Assembly (NCBI GenBank): GCA_006384855.1
Contig: VCJN01001838.1
Span: 87,501 to 151,500 of the forward strand
DNA from: Tetraselmis striata
Lineage: Eukaryota; Chlorophyta; Chlorodendrophyceae; Chlorodendrales; Chlorodendraceae
Length of the DNA: 64,000 nt
Direction: 5' to 3'
In this document: in pieces, positions 24,206 through 33,495 of the stretch
How the letters are laid out: each line of letters begins with the position of its first letter
Position numbering within the stretch: position 1 is the stretch's first letter
Made by a program: the position numbers and the translations under genes
The notes under the pieces: model-generated
What the model was told of the DNA's origin: nothing
Seen by the model: only the letters and a program-made list of their open reading frames with translations
Databases searched by the model: none

Positions 24206-27200
24206 CCCCCGCGGGGCAGGACTGGCACCAGTGAAACCCTTGCAGCGTCTCCACGGTGGCCTTTAGGCAGCAATCCAGTTACGGAAAGCCCTGCCTGGGT
24301 AGGGCTTAGTAGGTAGGGCCTGGGTAGGTAATTATCAAGCAAAGTGCCGAATGATTCCGTAAGACTAATTCCGTCCCCCCCTTGCCGAGTATCAACCTGC
24401 AATTAAGACGTCTGATTGAAACAGCAAACAGAGCGGCGCCTGCCCCCCCCCCCCCCCCCCCCCCTTGTTATGTTTACGGGTGCCGGCGCGGTAATCAGAA
24501 CGCGGTGGATCGGAGCCTCCTCCGCCTGCCAGAGGCCAAATGTAGACAATACTACAGCGAAACTATCGCGAATGTGCCTATGGGCTGCATGCAAGTAGCC
24601 TGATCTGAAGCTCGTGACAAGGGTTCTTGTGGGCGCGGCGGCACCCGTGCACCGCTGATGTTGCAACAATCCGGGCGGCATTCGGCTCAAAGCACAAGCT
24701 TGCCACACCCACGGCAGCGTGATATCGTATATAGATACTCGTTGCAGCCTCCGGGACACATCGTTCATGTGCTCGTAGCCTATCTATCGACATAGTTCTT
24801 GTCACACTGCCCCCCCCCCCCCCCCCCCACTCCGAGATATCAATTCTTGGTTACAGGAGGGATCGAAACGGCGACCTCTAGGGTTCGGAAACACAGGCTC
24901 CGAAACCAGTGCAACAATCAGGGCGACATCCGGCTCAAAAGCACATTGCTTGCCATACCCAGGGCAGCGTGATATCGTATATATACTCCTCGTAACCTCG
25001 GGTACGCATCGTACACGTACTCGCAGCGTATATAGTCATATCGCAATTGTGACACTTGGAGGAGTTGCAGACATGATTTGACACATCAGCATGTGAAGCA
25101 GGGAGCGGTGCGGCAGAGGGCCGGGAAGGTGGGTCGGTGGGTGGGGGGGGGGACCTTGAAGCCGCCGTTGAGGACGTAGGGGCGCGCGACGCCCAGCTCC
25201 CGCACCAGCCGCGCCATCGCCTTGGACTTGCCGCCGCTGCTGTCCATGATGATCACCTGTGCGGGGCGCAGCCGCGGGGACGGGAAGGGGGGGGGGGGGG
25301 GGGGGAGGCCGTGTTGGGGGTGGGAGCATGCGCGCCGCGCAGGGAGGCTCTCGCGCATTGACCCTACCATCCGAAAACCCTAAATAACCTAAATGATACA
25401 GTATGGCGCACGGAACCATTGCATTTAAGCGGGATATTGCGGGCAAGTTTGAGGGGTCACAAAAAGATTGGATTCCATTGAACGGTCGAATGGGAGATTC
25501 CGTGCACTTTTCGTAGTGACTTTCCAGGAAAAAACTGAAGGCATAGAAAAACAACTTTTTTTTCCCGGTTCAGACACAGCAGGATAGGATTGTTCCAGGA
25601 TAGAAAATGCGGGCGACCTGCTACTTATGGATCAGAACTGGGACCCGTAGCTTAATTGACCCGGTGAATATTCGGTGAATACCCTCAAGCCAGTTTTTCG
25701 CCGCATAACCTAGAATTTTGTGCCACCTCACGTGCGCGGATCCCGAGCAAAACTGAGCTTTGAGCTGTGCGATACGGTTTGTGAGGACTTGATGTTTCCC
25801 ATCCTGGAACAGCTCGTATGGAACAACGAAGCCGCTGTTGCGTGGTCGCACCTTTGTCGTGGCGGCGTTGAGGGCGGACAGGCCCACGATGCGCGAGGCG
25901 GTGATCTGCTGCTCCAGCTGGCCCACCGAGTCCACGCGGCTGCGCAGGCTGGCCGGCACCCCGGAGATGGGCACCGCGACAGCCTGGTGGGCGAGGGGGC
26001 ACACGGGTTTGACGCATAGGGTAGGTTATGTTAGGGTTTTGGACCATTGCATCTCAGGCGAATAGGGTTATATGGTATATGCAACTCTGGTTATGGGGTT
26101 TGGCGAATCGGATTATAGACAAATAATGGTTGGCCAAAAACCTAAAAAAACGCTCGTTACCTGTTGCACTTCGGAGTTTCATGGTTTCGGGTAAATTTCA
26201 GAGCTGGCGGGAAAAAGCCCCCAAAGTTTGGTTCCTAAACTAAACCACACCCTCAAGAACCCTAATAAAACCCTGCTACACCCGGACTGTTCATGCTGGC
26301 GCAGGCGGGGCACGCTATTAGGTCATTGTAGGGGGTTCAGACGGTTGCACGTTAGGCATTCATGGTGTCAAGTTATTGCAGTTCAGAACTTTGCGAAAAC
26401 CTACGCATAAACCCTAGATAAATCCTTAATTTCCCATGCGGGACCGGTGAGGCGCAGTGCGCACCTTCACGCGCGCGGCCCGCTTGAGCTCCGGCACGCC
26501 AGCCGCCTTCCCAGGGACGCGGCAGCACAGGGGAACAGCAGGCCGGCGTGGGTGAGGCAAGTCGAGCATGACGTGGCGTCAGGCCAGGCAGCGCTGTGCA
26601 CGCCAAGATAGCGGCCATTGCGGATCTCACCTCGCGCTCCGCCTGGGAGCGGATGTCCACCAGCAGCGCCTCCTCGTTCTGGACCGATGCGACGCACATC
26701 TCAGTGGCGGTGGCGCGGCTGCATGCAGTCAGGACCTACTAGTACGAAGTGCAGCAATGCCCTAGGTAAACCCTACCGTTGGCTAATTCAGCCGGCCAGC
26801 ATCGCGGGCTCTGCCCTGGAGCAACTGTTATTCTACGGTATGGACCCTCTGCACGTACCACGACAGGGCAAGTAAACCTGCACATATCAGGGTTTACAAG
26901 AAATCTGCTAAAACCGATGTGATTCAGGGTTTTACAAGCCCTTAATCGTCATACAGCTTGTCGAGACGAAGATTTGATTCAGTTGTAACAGATTTCAAAA
27001 TTTCAAAATTCAAGCCCTGTGCGGGGCTCGTCATCATGCCCTGCGGAGCCGTGATGCGACGCGACGGGGCCCGACAGCTCACTCTGTACATGCGCAAATG
27101 CACTTAGGTTTAGGTAGGGTTCGGGGCGTGCGCAAGGGGGGGGGGGGGGGGGGGGAGCCGCCCACCTGCAGCAGCGCCAAGGTGTTCTTGGCGGACAGGT

Positions 27201-29788
27201 TGCCGGCGTAGCCGCCGTACGCCGCGCTGTAGAGGGCCGCTGCCGGCAGGCCCACGGCGGCCGCCAGCGCCGCTGCTGTCACAGAGGCTGGCTGGCTGGC
27301 GGCGGCCGCGGAGGCCTTGCTCACCAGCGGCGCCGCCTCCTGTGAGCAGGGGCGCAGACCAATGCGCGTCAGAGCATCACACCCGCGGATCTAGGCACGG
27401 GCTGCGGCGCTGGGAACGGCTGCCTTGTCTGTGTATCAAGGGCGTCAAGAGCCTAGTGGGTAGAGAACAAGCATTGATTAGGGGCGGATATATGATTTAG
27501 AACACAAATGCAATAGTTCTCACATACCGGGGCTAATTATATTAGCACATATTCTATTAGCATAGGACATAATAGTATAAGTGCACTATTACATAACTCA
27601 TTATATGCAACAGTACATAATTATACAATAATGTGGTTACAAGTTTATTCCAAACTCTTCGTCTTTCCCATATGATTCAAGCAGGTATACAATTTTCATC
27701 TAGGACTTTGAAGCCCCGGCATAAGCCCTAGGAACATATAGGACAAATGATGCGAGTTGAAGCATATTTATTAAATAATAATAATAATCACAATTATGAC
27801 AGCGTAGTTTTACAACGGCGTTGCTTTCTATGCCTCAGTGTGACGCAGGACGGGGGGCAGGCCGGGCGCGCACCCGGAGCACGTCGGCCACGGGCGCGGG
27901 CAGGGCCTCGAGCGCCTGATTGGCGGCGGTGCCAACGGCCGCGGAGGCGGCCGCTGCGGCGTCGCCCGCCGCGGCGTTGATCGACTCCAGGCCGCTGGCC
28001 AGGCCTGCGGGGAGCCATCGGGGCAAGGGGGTTCAGCGCATCGTTAACCCTAAGCCCTAAGCCCGTCACATGCAATCACCAGGATCGGAAACACCCGACA
28101 TTGGAGGGTTGCCCCCCCCCCCCCCCCCCCCCCCCGGCGCCGCCTACATCAACAGACTTCGGAATGAGTACCGAAACACTTAATCGGGTGCACGGGTTCG
28201 AAAAAGAATGGATCGTTTCGCAGCAACGCGTCGGGAGGTCCGCGTGGGTTTCACGGTGTATCCTGATATATTCTTAGAGAATTGGTGTTTTTCCCTCTTT
28301 GCCAGTGCCCCAGGGGGGTGGGGTGGGGGGGGGGGGGGGGGGGGGGGGGTTAAAACGAGTACTACACCGCGGACTGAATGAATGGTCACGGTGTACCCCG
28401 TCTTTGTTAGTATCGGCAGCATAAAAAGCGGAGCGGTGACCTGTGACGCGATACAGAGGCGACTTACGGCCGCGCCACCACCATCAGCTCCCGTTCATAG
28501 TGTGCGGCTATATCCACGTGGATGGGTGATCCGCGGTGTAGCCGTGCGGGACAGGGCTGTTTCCATACGAGTGACATGAGTGCCATCATGCCGCACTTAA
28601 TACCCCAGTTAACACCACAGTCGTTTGCCGTATGACAATGCCGCAAGGTGCACCTCCTACAGTTACTTGACCCTCTCCCCCCACCCCCCCTAGCTACCTA
28701 GCGACCATGCCCCTATGAGCACGTTGGCACGTGCTGGCCGGCTCAGCTTGTGAGAGACTTCCATTTATGTGGTGGCTCGCAAAGACTTAGCTGCGTATAC
28801 CCAACTGGGATGCCGTGATGATGCCCTTTGACCGCCTACATGTCAGGCCCCTCCCTCAGGAGGGCATCATCACGGCATCCCGGGTGGGTAAACGCAACTA
28901 AAGCCCTTGTGAGCCACCACATACATGGAAGTCTCTCACAAGCTGAGCTGGCCAGCACTTGCCAATGTGCTCATAGGGGCATGGTCGCTAGGTAGCAAGG
29001 GGGGGGGGGGGGGGGGGGGGGGGGTCAAGTAACTGTACGAGGTGCACCTTGCGGCATCGCCGTACGGCAAACGACTGTCATACGGCAAACAATAAATGAC
29101 CCTCCCTCCCTGCCTGCCTCCCTCGCTCCCTCTCTCCGCTGGCTTACAAAGGACCTGCTGAGCACCCACACACCACCCAGCCAATCACGCCCATCATGAT
29201 GTCCCCCCCCACTCTCCCCCCGCCCCCCTTTCAAGCGCCCAGACGGGACACGCACCCGCTGACGCGCCATCCAGCGCGCCGCCAGCCGACTTCTGCACCG
29301 CGCTGAGGCTCTCCTGGTGGTGATTCCCGGGGGGGGGGGGGGGGGGGGGGGGTCAGGCAGCCGGACCACTTAATTGGGGTCGCGTGTCCACACGTAATGA
29401 AGTGCTTTGCAGCGCTTGCAACGTTCCGTCAGGGATTCCGTGCTGTATTTGCGGTATCTTCTGATGCGGGTGCCGGCGCGGTAATAACGATAACGCTGCG
29501 AATGAGAGCCTGCCCTGATGCCGGTCAGAGGTCAAATACAGACGAGACTAAGGTGAGAACTGCAGCGGGTGTTGTCATAGGTTGCATGCAGGGCCAATTT
29601 GAGGCTCATGGTGAGGGTTCTGGTAGGTGCGTCGGCACCCGTAGATTTCAAGATAAATACACTTTCTCTCTCTTTGCAACGGGGTCGAAAACTACGAAGC
29701 GTGCCTGCAGTGAGCCTTGTCGGGAGAGGGGGGGACAGAGGGGTTATTGTGGGAGAGTTGGTGGAAAGGTGGGGAGGCAAAGGGGGGA

Positions 29789-29832
<44 letters not shown>

Positions 29833-30729
29833 TCGCCACCTGCAGGCTGCCAGTGACGCTGCTGAGCGCCTCGGATGCCTGCTTGGTGGCGTCCGCTGCG
29901 GCGCCGGACACCGCGGACTTGGCGCCCTCCAGCTGCGCGGACGCCTCCGCGCTCACTGCCTTGGCGGCGTCCGCGCCGGAGGCCGCCATCCCGGAGGCCG
30001 CCTGCTTGGCCTCCTCCAGCTGCGGCTGCGGCAGCGGCGCCGGTGCCTCCACGGCGGGCGGCGCAGGCGGAGGTGCGGTCACCGCCTCCTTCACCGCCTC
30101 CTTCACGGGCTCGACCACCTCGCTGCTCACCTTGCTGGCGGCGCTGGGGGCCGACTCGACTGCGGCTGGCGCCGGCTTGGTATAGCTCTTGAGCATGGAG
30201 GACAGCGAATCAGTCGAAGACTCCACGGGGGGTGCGGGCGGGGTGGGGGTGGCCGGCTCGGGGGCAGGCGGGGTGGGAGCAGGCGGCGCTGGCTTGGTAT
30301 AGCTCTTGAGCATGGAGGACAGCGAATCAGCCGAGGACTCCGCCGGCGGTGGGGCAGGTGGCGCCGTGGGCTCGGGAGCAGGCGGCGCCGGCTTGGTGTA
30401 GCTCTTCAGCATGGAGGACAGCGACTCAGAGGGCGGCTCTGGAGCTGCCGGTGCGGGCGGGGAGGGAGCCGGCGGGGAGGGAGCCGGCGGTGCGGGCGGC
30501 GCGGCAGATGGCGGCGTCGCCTTGTTACTAGTCGGCGCCTCCTCGCCCAGCAGCGAGAACAGGTCATCTGCGCACGTTGACATGCACGCGCACATTGCTT
30601 CCGATCAGCACCGCCCTCCCCGCTTGCTGCTGCCCCGGCAGCCGCTCCCCTGACGTCCAGGCCAGCTCCGGATGGCTCACAGCGTAACCAACAGCGCCCT
30701 GGCCCACGCCGCAAATATGCATGCAGAGG

Positions 30730-30767
<38 letters not shown>

Positions 30768-31408
30768 CCTGCGGTCGTGAGGCCGGTGCCGAGCTTCACT
30801 CCGCCCACCCGCACCGAGCCGCGGCCCCTGTTGCTCGCGCCTGGCCTTGCCCGCAGGTGCGCAGCCTGGCAGCAAGGCATCGCAGACTGATCAGCGCGGA
30901 ACATGCATCGGGCTTTGAAGATACGCCACCCCATCAGATTAGGAATACAGGGCATAGGGGGGTGATTCACAGGGGGGTCTGGGGCATAGAGCGCGATGGC
31001 AGGTTTCACCGTGTAAGGTTACACCTTCTGTGTTACGACAAATAGCCAGGCGTGATCAAAGGCGTCCATGCGCGTGGGCGTAAGGATTACATGCAACCGT
31101 ATACGATTGGGGGAAACCATCATGACTGGTGCTTACCCGTTCCTTCGCGTGTTTTAATATGTTGGCAAGCCCTTTTAACGTGATGGAAGCCCTGTAATTC
31201 GGGCGCCCCGTCGGTCCGGGGAGAAGGCGGGGGGGGGGGGGGGAGGACCGCAAGAAATCCGGGATGCAGATGGAATAAGGCAACCGTCGCTCTCGCAGCG
31301 CAAGCTCACCTGCAACTGCACGGGGCGACAGGCTGGCGGGGCCGACTCCCTGGCCGGCGCGGGCGCGGGCGCGGCGATGGCCGCCGGCAGCGCCGAGGTA
31401 GCTCGCAT
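21373..31408 (-). CDS. TROL: Thylakoid rhodanese-like protein, TROL homologue
   Basis: Plant TROL anchors ferredoxin-NADP reductase to the thylakoid. Fourteen exons keep phase: 31310-31408, 30769-30865, 29840-30567, 29256-29313, 27874-28004, 27166-27339, 26631-26678, 26465-26506, 25852-25983, 25155-25256, 23604-23669, 23097-23150, 22247-22438 and 21373-21477, about 675 residues. Exons 1-2 look like a plastid transit region. Exon 3 is Pro/Ala-rich with three SSMLKSYTKPAP copies. Exon 6 has a membrane segment ending YGGYAGNLSA. Exons 7-11 form the rhodanese domain (ALLVDIRSQ, VIIMDSSGGKSKAM, RPYVLNGGFKAF), with Asp where active rhodaneses have the catalytic Cys. Exon 13 has a second membrane segment and LASYNSPAEFFEEVRL, as in plant TROL. 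The related CAS protein fits less well after NGGFK. The exon 13 end is ambiguous: a weak GTTTAG donor at 22246, a better GTGCGG donor inside the exon, or an immediate TAG stop. The plant-type C-terminal FNR tail is absent. Confidence 0.87.
21599..21837 (-). mobile_element. GGGTGCCGGCGC-TIR element, 239-bp copy
   Basis: Ends are GGGTGCCGACGC and GCGCCGGCACCC, inverted repeats of each other. The core matches the copy at 29468 in reverse orientation. It lies in the last TROL intron. Confidence 0.7.
22620..22800. repeat. AT-rich TATATACA-type simple sequence
   Basis: Imperfect TA/CA alternation with repeated ATACATAGATATATA words, inside the TROL intron between exons 12 and 13. A run of 25 C follows at 22849-22873. 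Confidence 0.8.
24162..24368 (-). mobile_element. 5'-truncated LINE 3' end, copy 1
   Basis: This aligns with 52983-53150: GGACTGGCACCAGTGAAACC, CTTGCAGCGTCTC-ACG, TTTAGGCAGCAATCCAGTTACGG and ATCAAGCAAA-TGCCGAA. Both copies begin at the left with a T run (24162-24171 here), which is the poly(A) tail of a minus-strand element. Only about 200 bp of 3' UTR is present. Next to the tail this copy has a 29-C run where copy 2 has CGCCCCCGGG. It lies in the TROL intron between exons 10 and 11. Confidence 0.75.
24478..24646 (+). mobile_element. GGGTGCCGGCGC-TIR element, 169-bp copy
   Basis: Ends are GGGTGCCGGCGC and GCGGCGGCACCC. It aligns end to end with 29468-29640. It lies in the TROL intron between exons 10 and 11 and is followed at 24655 by a separate duplicated block. 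Confidence 0.75.
24655..25055 (+). repeat. Two diverged direct copies of a 150-bp block
   Basis: Segments 24670-24815 and 24915-25055 share CGGCTCAAA-GCACA, GCTTGCCA-ACCCA-GGCAGCG and TGATATCGTATATA-ATACTC, then diverging GTACTC/GTGCTC-rich ends. They are separated by a C run of about 18 nt near 24811-24828. All lie within one TROL intron. Confidence 0.65.
28186..28350 (-). repeat. Dispersed repeat family V with an internal homopolymer
   Basis: The reverse complement resembles 22095-22215 (GAGGGAAAAA, GAATATATCAG, CGTTGCTGC-AAACGA). Its C tract with the CGTTTT-ACCCCC flank resembles 22840-22900. Copies are strongly diverged. The G run is 28325-28350. Confidence 0.5.
28617..29078. repeat. Large foldback repeat in a TROL intron
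   Basis: Arms 28617-28827 and 28861-29078 are reverse complements over about 215 bp, by eye more than 80 percent identical, with a 33-nt spacer. Landmarks are ACAGTCGTTTGCCGTA, CCGCAAGGTGCACCTC, CATGCCCCTATGAGCAC, CTTGTGAGAGACTTCCAT and GGGATGCCGTGATGATGCCC. The right arm has a 26-G run (28999-29024) where the left arm has two shorter C runs. It sits in the intron between exons 4 and 5, so the pre-mRNA could form a very long duplex. Confidence 0.85.
29468..29640 (+). mobile_element. GGGTGCCGGCGC-TIR element, 173-bp copy
   Basis: Ends GGGTGCCGGCGC and GCGTCGGCACCC are inverted repeats. This is the best-kept copy. It lies in the TROL intron between exons 3 and 4. No coding capacity. Confidence 0.8.
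29791..29830. repeat. Homopolymer of 40 G (poly-C on the TROL sense strand)
   Basis: It begins 9 nt downstream of the exon 3 donor (CAG|GTGGCGATG). The frames that read through it are artefacts. Confidence 0.95.
30731..30763. repeat. Homopolymer of 33 G (poly-C on the TROL sense strand)
   Basis: It starts five nucleotides after the exon 2 donor (GCAG|GTGTG). Confidence 0.95.
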
Positions 31409-32416
31409 CGTGGCGGCCTCCGCTGTTTCTTTCTGGAAATTAAATAAAAGGCGGTGAGGTGACGCTCACCGACGGCGCGAGTCCTGCAGCCGCTAGGTGG
31501 GACAGGAACGTGAACAACCTGGAGCTAGATACACAATCGCCTGGCGCTGGACTGCCTCGGCATATAGACACGACAGCGGGCAAGCGCACGACGGTGAACG
31601 AGGGGTTGAGGGTAGTCTATGCATCCCGACGCAACTGACCTCCTTCAATATCCCAGGCCACATACATGCTCGCGGCGGGTCGCGAAATCGCGACAACTGG
31701 CACCCTGCGTGTCACTGATTCGGGTCCGATCTCGGTTAAGGATGCGCGGTTGGTGGATAGAACGGCACGATTGCGCGTCTAAATAGAATCGCACTATCCT
31801 CGTACAGCCATATCTTTCTTAAATTGAAAGTCACCCGTGTCACAACGTGGCTTTCGCCATCACTAGGGCGAAAATTCCACCGATTACTGCCAGAGTGGCA
31901 GGTACGCGTACTCAGCGCACGCGCTACGTAGTGCATGTACCTACAGGTAGGGTTTGATGGGGGTTTGATGGCGATGGTAGATGCCCCGTCGTTCCGCGCG
32001 AGCTGCGCCAGGAGCATGCGGTCGGCCCCGCCGGGCGGGGGGAGTCCGCGCGGAGGTCCGAGAGCAAGCAGAACGATGGCTGGTGAGCAAAACCCAAACC
32101 TAAAACCTAGAAACCCTAAAAACAAGCGACATCGACAGCGGTCAGTTGCGTGGCCACTACGGTCCTGTTGCCGACCTAGCCTACCTGCACATGCATCCTC
32201 ATCTGTAGCAACCTGCAACAGCAGGACCGCCACAGCGACTGACATCGCGTGCAGTAGCGTGTGGAGGCCCAGACGAACCACATAACGCGGCGCGGTCCGA
32301 ACACACGACCCAGAAACGACACCCGCCGCCTGGCTCCTGCCGCTCGGCGCCCCGATCGTTCTTACCTCCGCGCGCGGCGCCCCTGTGCCGGCAGGCCTCG
32401 GGCTGACAGCTGTGTG
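31409..32416. promoter_or_regulatory. Shared upstream region of TROL (-) and PSMG2 (+)
   Basis: About 1 kb separates the two divergent start codons and no gene was recognised in it. Telo-box-like words AACCCTA/AAACCCTAA occur at 32095-32125 and TAGGGTTT near 31945. In plants such words are found upstream of housekeeping genes. No clear TATA box was chosen. Promoter function is inferred from position. Confidence 0.4.
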
Positions 32417-33447
32417 ATGGCGACCTTCTGGCCCGCGGCGGCCGAGGCCGGCGAGGCGCCTACAACTCCCGTGCTGGCGGGCGCGACGCTGCTGCTGGTG
32501 CGCCCCTTCCCGGCCGGTGGTACACGCGAGGCCGGCCGCCCCTTCGGCAGCGGGCAGGGGAGGGAAAAGGGTGTGTTTTTTCGGTGGCGGGGGGTGGGGG
32601 GGTGGGGGGGCAGTGCGTATGGCAGCTGCAACCGGCCTGTCTTCCTCGCCCGGACGGCTGCAAACGTGAGGTTGGGGTGCGATCCTGACAGTACAATGTG
32701 TGGCAATGTGACAGTACAGTACAGTTTCCGGAAAGAGAGACAGACAGAGAGGTGTGGGGGGGGGGGGGGGGGGGGGGGCTTTCGTAATGCGATCTGCAGG
32801 TGGCCGAAGGGCACTTGGCGAACAAGGACTTCAATAACACGAGGTGTACGACTTCTCATTGGGCAGGGTACTCAGCAGAGGGCAAGGCGGCGCCGTGCTG
32901 GCACGCTCGGGCGGGCGATTTCGGGAGGGGGCTGTGCCCTGGGGGGGCAGAGCCCCGATAGACACGCTCTCGCAGTAGAAAAAGGGGCACCGGGGATTGT
33001 CGGCCGTTGACTCGCACCGGCGATGGCCTTCTCCCACCGGCGCCCGCGCAGCCGGGCGTGAGCATCGGCAACGTGGGCCAGCTGGCGGTGGACCTCCTCG
33101 TGCACTCGCTCAAGCTGCGCCGCGTCGGCTTCCTGGAGTCACAGTACGTGCTGCCCTCCGTGGGCAACGACGCCTACAGCGCCACCGGCACCGGTGCGCC
33201 CCCGCTCCCGACCTGCCACTCTTCGCCCTCCCCCCCCCCCCCCCACCCCTCCGCGCTGGCCGCAGCGTTGACACGGGGGGAGGGAGGGGGTTGGCGGCAG
33301 GCAAGCTGGCGGTGGAGATGGAGCTGTACGGCGCGGACGGCGGCGTGTTTGTGCTGCAGCAGCGCTCGCCGCCGGTGGTGGGCTGCCAGCGGCTGTTTGC
33401 GGCGGAGCTGATGGACTGGGTCGCCGCCAGCGGCTTTGCTAAGGCAC

Positions 33448-33495
<48 letters not shown>

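Noticed and set aside
23155-26700. Chloroplast calcium sensor CAS as identity of the rhodanese gene
   Set aside because: The section after NGGFK and the LASYN...VRL exon follow TROL, not the short CAS tail, although the rhodanese cores are similar.
28186-28215. Possible tRNA T-arm (GGGTTCGAAA)
   Set aside because: No matching acceptor, D or anticodon arms nearby; it belongs to a dispersed repeat.
29397-30580. Two long plus-strand frames (262 and 287 codons) opposite TROL exon 3
   Set aside because: They are Gly/Arg/Ala-rich antisense shadows of a Pro/Ala-rich exon and include translated homopolymer.
32261-33010. 249-codon plus-strand frame starting before PSMG2
   Set aside because: Only the MATFWPAAAE...LLL part is coding; the rest is intron with a G run, and the join to exon 2 keeps phase.
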